Positions 25,501 through 33,300 of a DNA stretch of 34,682 bases are shown one piece after another. The notes under the pieces were generated by a model that worked only from the letters and a program-made list of their open reading frames with translations, did not search any database and had not been told where the DNA came from. Made by a program: the position numbers and the translations under genes. This DNA is from Lachnospiraceae bacterium (GTDB lineage: Bacteria; Bacillota; Clostridia; Lachnospirales; Lachnospiraceae): the NCBI GenBank assembly GCA_024682835.1, contig JAIKYU010000053.1, positions 1-34,682 on the forward strand. The letters run 5' to 3'. Position 1 is the first letter of the stretch; each line of letters opens with the position of its first letter.

Positions 25501-27290
25501 CCGGCGTGCTGGCTGCGAATGCTGCGACGAACGTCATTTCAAACGCGGTTTCCGGGGAAGCACTGTATGCATCAACCCTGTATGAGCGCGCTGTCGGCGG
25601 TCTGATCCTGGCCGAGCCGGAGACGAAACCGGGCAGGCGTGCGCAGAACCTGCTCATCAACAGCAAGATCCTTGAAGTGAATTCGACGAATGCCAATTTC
25701 CGTCAGATGAAGAGTCTGGACACTTTAAGGAGCGGGATTCAGGAGAAATCGGCGGCGGGCCGCGAGGCGTTCAGGGCACTCATGGTGGTGGATCCGCAGG
25801 ACATGGATGCCGACCGGATGTTTACAGATCCCGCCATTGCGGCCGACGGCACCAGGATGGAGCCTTTCTCTCTTGCCGGCTATCTGAGAGAGAAGAATCC
25901 CATGAATTATCAGGCCCAGGCAGGCCGGATGGAGACAATGCTTAAGGATGCGGCGACCGAGGTGGCACGTCTGAAAGCGATCGCGGCAGAGGCCAACAGG
26001 AAGAACACGGGCGATGCTTCCATAAGTGAATTCAGCAGCAGAGGATTTTCACCCTATCAGATGCTCAAGGCCAGACAGGAGGCGCTGACAGAGCTGCTGG
26101 TGCTGCGCAGTCACGAAAAGGATCAGCCGGGCTATCAGGCGCTGGCGCAGGAGCTTCGGGAACTGCCGGAGCGCTATGAGAGACTGCGGCAGGCCGAGCC
26201 GGCGCTGCATCTTCCCGCCCTCACCAAGCAGGAGAAGAATGCGCTCAAGGCCGGCGCAAAGGAGTTTGACCGACTGACGAACGACAGGACGAAGCTCATC
26301 AACGCGGAGGAGACGCGCATCCAGAAAGAGGAGAGGGCAAAGGAGAGGTCCTTCATGCAGACGCTCGCGAATAAGGACCGGGAGATGAAGAGACATCTGG
26401 ATCGCATGAGCCAGTTGATCGAATCGTGGGCTTCTATTGACGAAATCGAAGCCGAGGAGACGGCCTATAACAACGCGCGTGATGAGAAGGAGCGGCTGAT
26501 CAGCGCACGCGGACAGACACTTGAAAATGATTACAAGGAAGGAAAGCTTCCGGAGAGCTACGCGACCGCAAGGATGAATCAGCTCGCAGAAATGATCCGC
26601 GGAGGGGCACCCGTGGAGGCGCCGCCGCTCTTTGGCACCGCGCAGGCAAACGCGCAGGCGGAGCAGAGACGCCAGAAGGAGAGGGAGACATTCCTGGTGG
26701 AGACGCTCATGGAGAACCGCGGCTTCAAGATGAGGCCGAAACGGACGGAGGTTCCTGAAGGCATGCGTGAGTCCCTGCACAGGCTTTCGGCGCCGTGGGC
26801 TCTGGAGATCATACAGGAGCGGCGACGGGGCATGGGAGGCAGCCAGGCGCAGGACATCCCGGCCGGACGGGAGGCACAGCTCGACGCCCTGTTGGATGAT
26901 GGCGACGATGTGCAGATCGAAGTCAACGAAGCGCCGCATGAGGAGGCTCCGAACCTGAACGGCAACGAAGAGCCGCAGCAGGATGTCCCGAATCAGAACG
27001 TCAATGAGGTGCCGCAGCAGGAGATCCCGAACCAAAACGTCAATGAGGTGCCGCAGCAGGATGTCCCTGAGGGCCAGGAGCCTCCGAGACAGCGCGGACA
27101 GGCCCGGGCGCCCAAGGTGCAGGATAAGTCCTTTGCCGAGCTGGCTAAGCAGTTTGACAGCAAGGTGCAGCAGGATAACCACCGCAGAAATTCCGTCGCG
27201 GGAATTCCGCATCAGACGATTGCCGAGAACGGCGGCCGGGTGAACGGGCAGCCGGATAACGGACAGCCCTTGCAGGGACCCGCGAAGTAA
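13509..27290 (+). CDS. giant modular protein 1 (4593 aa), unknown function
   Basis: I do not recognise this family. The start is ATG 13509, five nt after GAGGAGGG (13496-13503); a GTG at 13380 is rejected because it would run through a terminator. The protein is very hydrophilic, rich in Glu, Arg, Gln and Ala, with no signal peptide, membrane segment or anchor. Modules recur. Module A has GWPxED at 278, 1235 and 2299. Module B has a GAPT(Q/D)(Q/E) segment at 776 and 1772, followed by DRF(S/R)(V/I) at 898 and 1898, then IADP...TY(T/V)P. Module C has (N/S)(V/I)PW(E/D) at 3151 and 3932, with ALTELLV/ALSMLLK helices behind. Module D has VFATLAG at 3663. Coiled-coil-like Arg/Glu/Gln runs lie near 432-471, 1365-1406 and 3484-3549. 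The tail (4482-4520) has three 13-residue repeats. A second, paralogous giant gene follows after 46 nt. A scaffold or filament is possible but unproven. Confidence 0.85.
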   Translation: MPGKVTVTYSDEIKNQINMPVGDDASLFLASYKALMPEVDLEGERSGPGQIFDENRFDQVEGTTQLPFVIDAHYDMISLSEDLDQQAMLEDFKQLIPECEQRFVQKTGPGDEQLIDYAYASVFNPAKRAVNGWPVFKLNERLNLSAWRKEFGAYINLGADDVTRKQLAWCDEHFPLPRMVIDIDHAIQIHVDYFDEAEKGTLTPEKEAEYRQRLLERETRILSSLERVAGVTDREEGLRIQELTGIGNGAHNFNRRAGRGLKMTYADTEARITGLKNGWPIEDLNALSTYKYRMERIYTMAYYTEDQNLQMRDKPVFKPGEQDYLTRMQQLWAKIESTLVKNNDKRKALLTEMRTLIQEGVDKEFVPTLTLTEAEPAFSYDLYDIDRKLARQLTPSEQTAMEQGEAYDQQSLASFTQMDTNAEQLRNEDYRRAREAERRRQEEEQLKQEEEQRRQEAAVKEAEDLERDREAGNLIDVIFENVLEVAEVGRPVAQRDYNEVIQEARERRKAGPSQEELEKRRLDNNLKGDIWFYSALKNKRQTAAANTPISISGRPSSDQDDLLRHYMGKSDAGFTDALNLKLLPMEERRQIAEEYYDNLIAHPFWNVPEPEAVKNARYFGELDARAARNIAAQPLPAFDPRDPEQVKNIANSELGLLASFTVDFFQDDKNLRNKNDPSSPLRAAYVSGFGTREDYARLFGQLSFGEALVSLAGAVNTSQMGPLRRSIALHFMQKYCDEVKGKPLSSVSADKWMEVSAVSSGLWKTLHEPESLPLEGAPTQEQLDAFLAGGPSPFTAEYLAKLDPLIFEFKQLVPQGESENHVRTVQNGTVDMARIYNLDFISINGTPRNRLDLDQLTGMSDELKTKTHQIFDQTLGYLVDVSSMQPALASARGESALDRFSVNGRKISALMDEFYGKDQMALMSPTDREIAMEAILLQAIADPQYTITYTPLNYDPDGSIVEQQPVTIPRPVPQRAAEVPVQPADDEMRFEHQVARVEQHAQKLDSFVPGAYEVFGEGHLVGKLLVHAHAPEQVANIKRSFMEEYAQSADSLADAVAAEKPQMAAYLRLQANIAKRSIERPIPVPAYPFNTLMGLVDQIHLPLPNVIDEKKPGPVFRLIADQPDGFNPFPVLEAAQSAERLMNLTAAHSGRLRDAEHPATAEEDKAARLQIFDEITTLEGYLDEMERVAGIRRRSRQLTEAFDDPEVIGRFMNGNPGLAAMRAELSGRRTALTKGWPVEDVDLIAGFYAKREVVWQAIRNLPEGSDSRLVYERAGRVLEEICDRIDNTTITNSEERTRLLESINSYGDALYNNTISRAGAPEQGQTQALKNAMTKAMQAQIPATAFRTAEESAAIEEQAEAHFKEARRQAEEAETARRTRVAEARRAKREAQKKQEPKPDRSERDFVDGLIGDMERENAEEFAAEADEQAGWAADFLSGEEVREQRRQRRAYNDRYNDPNDMHYQTFDENFAGEDVRAISGFAINDDYLRMLGEDENFFGNLFKESYSSKANFDLYGHEKVAGFFEWQDIRERLGVIRKGPCRDLSLKDDRMPSFTNDFRAWAMVEKGLTFREALELNTAGLVERRKLATEYLDVLEDHPLNKNMTDSEREMSATYYAYLNKSAMDRFLETDFPELDLSSEEAIRRIAAGPSEMHAMAQFALDLNQDTEQLYMSKDPVVRSAYLRGMGGREVCTGSFEKVYLAQSIETMARPITEPFSPYCPLRNKAYAKLQLERVNAAMRGKKLSDVAPGYADYLSRMANELIYKPIQAEGAPTDQELRDYLDGKIPLPFSENYLQAVDGAMDRFLSEDNIKHVRGEVAKGLETAKGSLKKMADVYNLPYVPMGPSAERVQPDYVTMSDGVLRDTDVAFDRIFGDLLNSQTNMQVQYSSMRGETLTDRFRIDGHRVSELPGLQAAKGNRTPEDFQIICEAEIMRAIADPARNVTYVPVALGENHTIIEVDPVVIRRPAPEAFPAEEANLDPAVTGSDDTRRIMKYTMGYFKAPADLTDYLGLYDGDPLLDPFKHGEKLQDPMFYSNDEEEAGEMNHAAGVYRGINNTVGDIVSYRMLHGTLKDGTLTEEGKRNLKKLTEQMNALYDRIDETAAEWDVKDPMLAEMFRYKKDVVATEERGTPWTDLKDDYTYMNMGSQVGKLHVAPPGDSIPYDQTQAMHAIQGYPTGTPRYTLPQAIAATMRMVHSEAAQIRSQREGTLTRQQDRMNRRLLLTEIEEIEKQLRRMDALYLSSVDENGKPDPSKPGLAHVAYLNQFLENPVFEASSYHPRGTRMVHVDLDTKRRLLAQGWPVEDLSVLSRFYLNREELRRYLDNPENVKKLTPEKHMEMERAWKVLDEVCGYLDRKEIRNAADRDQALDHIIGYGTLLFNDTVFDSSEIRDAMQKKIAEARARRPLEEEFLTDQERNEYRESFAAYQAQAGQAELKPTMNAPLTEEERAFLNATHLSHLYEVSGQLMKDPVVDADPELAQARHEVQLYCAQVEKFYRTKEFLNPEKADDRRRAFEELMQRSTKLVSALDTAEEKLTKNGTKTQFKPEEEKTLREFRQAGHAISEMRRMSIAQSEYEQKRNEDLMAIERAEVERAQTEAEETLEAQRRMVPLDSVLSGLSQEDQERLVHLLTDPIPGTDHFDFETGQVIPAQPRELPERIRMVDDGDGNLVPEAFVVADRQAQWAAGEEEAERARQQEEAAQRTPEAIRRYARRNRRMDREALAMVGISPYDQGAEDLFAMADQDYSVAEVERRQRERNEEGQRRRALKESTGDERYGWSFSHILQDAYERSQNAAAANERISQDPAASQAEVTNALLAERDSNDIYSRMTKAVVAAHGPRFIEERIKQTRPEWYEQTLLPALESALQELPAQFRDQPSARFKLISRVLLQEVSLEDRHSLLQALADALPVSQREELRTTLITMEAPVKRPYNDQVTRPLAEQIDKLLTAEMPENEYTADEIQEYHQILNNAKETLDEVRKEVFEYAKQRAYDYEGAQKTVREHRIDAFLESSDDNTRIIARQMRKGDDLLVSDGVLPAHKETLERLMHPTSQYGQAYKDAVAHMLLRMEEMGIAPTDRTEQGNKELAFSELAKAKARFKEAIQDGDPESIIETGRDYEEKRKNLKELMDYAKAHFSDNSAPTNVDSTRNENVPWEFAGDYLASSQLNGVYQLYSTLKQNGMSAQEFLSDPEAARRKIYKKINEDHSLKKRMEGKRAGRILGELMAENDTELQARKASAHWATVMVNRGIEALTENDPDPAERDNNRVSSFLVTSYQGAVNSVREKSRNPFLIANPAREKDVMHLLSVVSEEDLAANTDQLLSGECFDELGRRIPTITAEQYVAQAQNIDYRKLADRSADIICEASAVNRTQFDAAAFMEEHQKALSMLLKARAADAGKPGFDMLEYELTHAAQIYDMLRAANPQRNLPALTPAQRRSMDAVAKQYETDRKRIHQTFSARQKNAIARRRRNVLNIGAQVRTAVTQRETRRNRREERIRLQEENARRQAETARLQEEERQQARERFRAEQVQLIIAQQRNDEAERRRMEHQTLPLTERLVLRGVEKAEADRAKKGMTGLLQNPGATRDASLAALDARRRMNALLQGIAASISRDGMSHLTNARLTELLTQEFGADRANALAAKLPRGIRNADDLTDLTGEERTEVFATLAGALTPEQREMFIRLDDGFVSVHDMELVGSPYDNEMDPEQRERIRQVFDAQLTEGETSRLVRYFKGDVYNNGKETHRERMKFVAVLDEADRLLKPVDPKIKSTVEEVFNIRQKYAEAAQKRLIAARAQHPDNGYMHNLTEKRGQYRIADAEKTEEIRTLKARKFSFDPEYITHVTAMLKKMEEMKLLAGNVAAEEESKVYAFRPIREAQKELKEAIRAKDRERTLAAMEQLKAARRDMDELMKTAQEHFHPTDYMTNLDVLRNSSIPWDYARNGVACSQINSMYLLGNALKAHGISIDAFAADPGEAIRQMERQTQERYCTLQSFAANKTPGVLAANAATNVISNAVSGEALYASTLYERAVGGLILAEPETKPGRRAQNLLINSKILEVNSTNANFRQMKSLDTLRSGIQEKSAAGREAFRALMVVDPQDMDADRMFTDPAIAADGTRMEPFSLAGYLREKNPMNYQAQAGRMETMLKDAATEVARLKAIAAEANRKNTGDASISEFSSRGFSPYQMLKARQEALTELLVLRSHEKDQPGYQALAQELRELPERYERLRQAEPALHLPALTKQEKNALKAGAKEFDRLTNDRTKLINAEETRIQKEERAKERSFMQTLANKDREMKRHLDRMSQLIESWASIDEIEAEETAYNNARDEKERLISARGQTLENDYKEGKLPESYATARMNQLAEMIRGGAPVEAPPLFGTAQANAQAEQRRQKERETFLVETLMENRGFKMRPKRTEVPEGMRESLHRLSAPWALEIIQERRRGMGGSQAQDIPAGREAQLDALLDDGDDVQIEVNEAPHEEAPNLNGNEEPQQDVPNQNVNEVPQQEIPNQNVNEVPQQDVPEGQEPPRQRGQARAPKVQDKSFAELAKQFDSKVQQDNHRRNSVAGIPHQTIAENGGRVNGQPDNGQPLQGPAK
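26952..27068 (+). repeat. three 39-bp tandem repeats near the 3' end of giant gene 1
   Basis: Units at 26952-26990, 26991-27029 and 27030-27068 encode NLNGNEEPQQDVP, NQNVNEVPQQEIP and NQNVNEVPQQDVP. The last two are almost identical at DNA level. They form an Asn/Gln/Pro-rich linker before the final basic segment (about residues 4525-4593). Confidence 0.85.
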
Positions 27291-27336
27291 AGACACAGAC
27301 GCGGCACAGATTGATACAGGAAGGAAGGTGCATCAT

Positions 27337-30300
27337 ATGCCCAATCAGGTAAGGAACGATATTCGGGAAGAGCAGATCCATCCGGAAAACCCTGCGGATC
27401 TCTTCACCGAGGACGAGGGCTTCTATACAACGGATGCGCGCACGGACGAGGAGATTGCGCGGGAGGAAGAGAACCGGCTGGCAAGGAGACGCAACATGCC
27501 GATCGTTCCCGGCTTTTTTGACGACGAGAAGACACTTGCACGCGTGGAGCGGATCAATGAGGAGGTCCTGTTGCCGGGTATGCTGAAGGTGGGCGCGGGT
27601 TCCCGCCTGATGGACGACATGCGCCTCTACTATCTGGGAAAGGGTGAGTGCAGCTACACCACCACGGAGCCGGTCACGGACGAGGAGGGGAAACCTGTCT
27701 GGCGTGAAGACGGACAACAGGCGACCAGGGAGGTCGTGCGCACGATTCCGGTCACGAATTTTGCGGAGGCGATGGACTTAAACAATCTGCCCATGGAGGC
27801 CAGAGGTCAGATCGTGGATCATTTTCTCACCGATCTGGAGAATCATCCCATCGCATCCGGTGTCGATGAGGCCACAGCCGAAGCAAATGCCCACTACCTG
27901 GCGAGAATTCACAAGACGGCACTGGAGCGAAACTACCGCTCCCCCTGGCCGGAAATCGATGTGGATCAACCCGGCGCGGTCGAGGAGCTGGCAAACGGAC
28001 AGACGCCGCTCGGCGCTCTGGGAGACTTTGCTGTCAATTTCTCGCAGAACAGCGAGGTGCTGGTCAATTCGAACCCCAGATTTGAAAAAAAGAGACCCAA
28101 TCGTGTCAGGATAGCTTATCTCGATGAGCTCGGCGGCATCGAGGAGTACGCCAGACTCAAGGAGCGCCAGGATCTGGCACAGGGGCTCCACAGCCTGTCC
28201 TCTATCGTCACCTCACCGCAGGGCTTCGGCCTCACCTTAAGACAAAAGGCGCTGGCCAAATACTATATCGGATACTACAACGGGATCATGCATCAGGTGA
28301 ATCAGCTCGGAAATGAGACGTACAGGGAGGGACTCGGACTTGAGGCGCAGTCCCTCGCCGGCTATCTTTTTACGCCCGGAGCGGAGCTTTCCGATGCGGG
28401 AGCGCCTACGGACGAGCAGCTGCAGGCTTACCTGGACGGCAGGACCGGCTCGCCTTTCAGCGAAGCGTATATTAATGAAACCCGGAAAACCATACGGGAG
28501 GCCCGTGTCGTCAATTCGCGCTCGGAGATCGACCATTACACCCGTCTCCTTAATGATGAAATCGACACCAGCATCATCTACAATCTGCCCTATGTGCAGA
28601 TGCCGCACAAGGTGCCGGACGATCAGGGACAGATGAAGGACGCGCCGCAGCAGCTGCCCGATCCCTACGCCCTGACGCCGGAGGAAAAGCATGAAACGGA
28701 CAGGGTCTTTGACCGGACGCTGGGAAATCTGACCGGAACCAGACCTTATGGTATGCAGGCCTACTATGCCCTTTTGCGGAAAGAGCGCGTCATAGACCGG
28801 TTCCGCATAGGCGGGCAGAAAGCGTCGGACTATCTGGCGGCTCACGGTTTCCCGCAGCTGGCGCAGGATCTTGGACAAAAGGACGCGGAGACGGGGCAGA
28901 AGGCGGCGATTCTCACGGCACTGGCCGATCCGAACCTGGAGGTGACTTTCGTCCCGCTGGTGATGGGGAACAATAATCTGCCGGTCGATGCGGAACCCAT
29001 ACGGCTTGCACCTCCCGCGCGGCTCATCCTCCCGTCGAGGAGAGAAACCGCGGCGATCCCTGCGGAGCTCCCGGATGATGAGGCCGCGAAATACTATGCG
29101 GCGATGGATTCCTACAGCGTGAACATGAGCGCTGTCCTCGCCTGTGATCCCGGCAGAAATGTCATCGAGCTGCAGACGGATGATCACCTCAAAGAGACGC
29201 TTCGCAGCGATGACACGCATAAGGACGGGAAGAGGCAGGATCTGGTTCCGCGGACCCTCATGGAGAAGCTGTTCTACAATCCCGGCGCGGATGATGGGAA
29301 TCCTCCGTTTGAAAACCTCGGGTTCATGAAGAATTACATGGGCTCCGGCAAATCGGATGAGGCCAATCCTTATGCGCTGCTTGTCGGAACGCAGAAGAAC
29401 GGTTCCTTAAACAATGAAGGAAAACAGAACCTCTCTTCCTTAAAGAGCTTCATACACACCATGCGGGACTGGACCGACAGGGTGGCCGATTCCTATGAGA
29501 AGAAGAGTCCGCTCCTTGCGGAGTATATCCGTCTCTACACGGATGAGCTGCTCACGGTGGAGGATGGTTCGACCTGGTTTGACAACGTGCATGACACGAC
29601 CTACATGGTTGTGCGCAATCAGCTGGGCGGTCTCGGCGCGCCGCGGGAACCGCGGATCAACGCGTCCTCTCCGCAGTTCGTGGATGACATGCTGAAGGCG
29701 GTCACCGGCTATCCCACGGGAGAACCGGGTTTTCCGCTGCCGCAGGCCATTACGGCCGCCAGACGGCAGGTTCTGATGGCGGCGGAGTGCAAACGCGCGG
29801 CCCGTGAGGGAACCCTGACGAGGAGACAGGAACGCCAGTCCCGCCGGATGCTGCTCTCCGAACTGGATACGCTGGAGAAGCACCTGCGCACCATTGACCG
29901 GGTGGCGGAGAAAAGCCGGATCCCCGGAACACCGGAGGAGGCCCTGCGCAGGGATTTGCAGGACGACAGTGCGCACAGGCAGTACATGGACAATGATCCG
30001 TATGATTCGTCTTCCTTCTATCCGAGAGGGACGAAGCGGGCCTGGTTCGATATGGAGGGGAAACGCGCCCTCCTGGCCAACGGCTGGCCGCTGGAGGACT
30101 TAAATCTTCTGGGCAATCTCTTCTGGCGCCGTCAGTATCTCAAAGATGAGGTGGAGAAGGATCGCTCCGAAAACCCGTCGCCTGAGACGCTTTCCAGGAA
30201 ACGCGCCATCAAGGTGCTGGATCAGATTCTCGGAGAGCTGGAGAGGACACCGGTCCGGAATGCCGCAGACAGACGCCGTCTGCTTCAGATGATCGACGGC

Positions 30301-33300
30301 TATGGCGACCATTTCTACAATAGCGAAATCATCAGCACGGAGCCCAATATCAAAAACCAGCTGAGAAAGGAGATCCGCGCGGCCATCGAAAGACAGCCCT
30401 CCGAACTGGAATTCCTTTCCGAGGAGGAGCTTGCACAGGCGAGGGAAGCCTACCGGAGATATCAGGAGAGGAAGAGCGGACCGGATCCGGATGCCCCCAC
30501 GGTGAACGGCCCTCGCACCGAGGTGGAGCGCGCCTTCTTAAATGCCCATCGGCTGGGCCTCCTCTACACGATGCAGGGGAGGCTTGCTGGCGACAGAGCC
30601 TTCGCCCGCGACCAGGTACACGGCGAGACTCTCGCACAGCTGGACAGCTTTCTTGCGCAGGTGGAGCGCTTCTACGCCAATACCGATCTCCTGAAGGAGG
30701 ATCAGCAGGCGGCGAGAGATGCGGCTTTTGCGAAGCTGGTGCAGGATTCTGCGACCCTTTCCGCGCAGATCGGCCGGTCCATCGATCAGCTCACGAATAA
30801 CGGCAGAAAGGAGCGCTTCAGTAAAGAGGAGACAAGGCAGCTGGAGAGCCTGCGGAATATGCAGGATCAGGTGCGTCATATGCGGAGCCTTCACGCCGCG
30901 CAGATCGATTTTGAGATCAGGCGGAGAGAGGATCTTGCGAGATACCAGCAGGAGGAGCAGAGAAAGCGCGAGGAAAAGCGGCAGCTTCAGGAGGATGTGG
31001 CGAGAATAAAGCTCGTCGACAACGAGGACGGAACCTTCTATGCCGACCGCGATTATCTGGTGAGCCAGCTGTCGGACGAGGCGATCGGCTACCTTACCGA
31101 GGCCTATCCGAACGGTTTGCCGGACATGTTCCTGGTGCAGAATTTTGACGGTCATCTGATGCCGGAGGAGGTCCACCGGAGGATGACCGAGGATCGGGAG
31201 CGCATCGTGGCGAAGCTGCGTGAGGAGAAGCAGCAGCGCAGGGAGGCCGTCATCGCCGAGCGCGCTCAGAGAAGAGAGGAACTTACTGCTCAGGATTTCA
31301 CCGATGCGGCGGATGATCTGTTCGCAATGGAGGACAGTCGCCTGGAGGACGAGCGCCGCGCGGAGACGGAACAGTTACAAAAGGAACTCAGGGCGATCGG
31401 CAGGGAAGAGGAGGCCGCCAGAGCGGAGCTCAGGCAGCGGATCGAAGCCATCGCCGCCGACGACAGCTACGACTGGGATATGCGCCGGGCGCGGATCGAA
31501 GAGGAGGAAGATCGCTTCGAAATGCAGAGGGCAGCGGACGGCACCGGCTGGGGGCCGCGCCGCGCGCAGATTGAGGAGAGACTGCGGCAGCTTGATGCCC
31601 AGGCAGCGGACCGGCAGTTTGCCGCCACGCGCAGACAGCAGGAGGCGCTGGATACCGGTGATGAGCGTTACACCTGGAGCTTCCGGCACATTCTGCAGGA
31701 TGTCTGCGACAGGAAAAATGCCGCAGAGCAGGCCCTTGCGGAAGCGAAGAACAATCCGGACAGCACCGTCCATGACATCACGGAAAAGGGTATCCGCGCC
31801 TTTGAGGAGTCCGAACGCTATAAGATGATGATGAATCTCGTCGGCGCCTCCTTTGAGACGGAAAAGCTGAGAGCCGCCCTTGAGAAGAGGTGGCCGGACT
31901 GGTTCGCACAGACGCTCACACCGGCACTGGCAGGAATGACGGATCCGAGGATGCGCCATTCCCAGATGATTAATTCCATGCGGAACACCCTGCCGGCGGA
32001 GGAGGTGCACGCCTTTCTGGATGAGCAGATCGCGACGCTCAGGGTGGATCTGAAGGAGGATCTGCGTAGACGGCTCCTCACCCTGCAGACGAAGGCGGAG
32101 CTTGCCTACGAGGATCAGGTGGTCCATCCGCTGCATGAGCGAGTGGAGGAATTAAAGCGTCAGGGACTGTTTGACAGTGCGGGACATCTGTTAAACAGGA
32201 AAGGGGTTCCCTATCACCCGGATTCTATCCGTGACGGGTTGCTCGTCGATGAACGCGGTATTCCGTATCCGCCGGATTCGGAAGAACAGAAAGAATACCA
32301 GCATCAGAAAGCCCTGGCAGAGGCGCTTGACTACGCCGATCAGGTCGTCACGTCCTCCGACAGCAAGGTGCGCGCTGCCTATCAGAAGCACCACAATATC
32401 CATGAGGAGGCCTATGAGGCAAAGAGAAGACGTGATTTTGACGAGCTCATTGCCGGCATGCAACAGAATTATCGCAATATGCTGAACGCGCTTCTGACCG
32501 ATGGTCAGGCGTTTGTTTCCAATGTCGTGGAGCCCTGGGAGGTGGATTTCCGCGACTACATGATCAACAGCGGGTATGAGATCACGCCCGAACACAACGA
32601 TAAGATCACCCAGCTCCTCACCTACATGGAGGAGATGAATCTGCCCATGAGCGATGATCTGCCGGGCGGAACCGGCGAGGATCGGGCGTTTTCCAACCTC
32701 GCCGCGGCTCAGGATGCCCTTACGCAGGCGGTGCAGGGCGGAGACGCGGAGAAGATCCTTGCGGCGAAGCAGAACCTTGAACAGGCACGGAAGGACATCG
32801 AGAAGCTCTATGCCTATGTGAAAAACGAGGCCAATTTCCCGGCGGAGAGCGTTCCCGGCAATACCGATGCCACGCGTCAGTCCAATGTTCCGCTGGAATA
32901 CAGCAGGGACACCTTTGCGAGCTCCAAACTCAACGGTATCTACACGCTCTATTCGGCGCTGAAATGGGCGGGGATTTCCATCCGGGAGTTCCATGATGAT
33001 CCGAACGACGCCATCAAGCGTCTCTATGAGAAATCCATGGAGGCCGTCGATCCGGAAGAACAGTTTGGTAACAAGCGTGTCGGAGAGATCCTGGGCGGTT
33101 TTGCCGCGGAGACCGGGGAGGACCGCTCGAAGCGGATCGCACAGACCAAGACGATCCAGGAGGTGGTCAGACGCGGCGTGGAAGCCATTGTCACCATGGG
33201 CAACGCCGAGGAAGCCCGTAAGATGAATCTGCTGACAGCCACGCTGCATGAGCAGTACAACGCGAATGTGCTGGATCACCGGCTCAAGCACACCAATCCG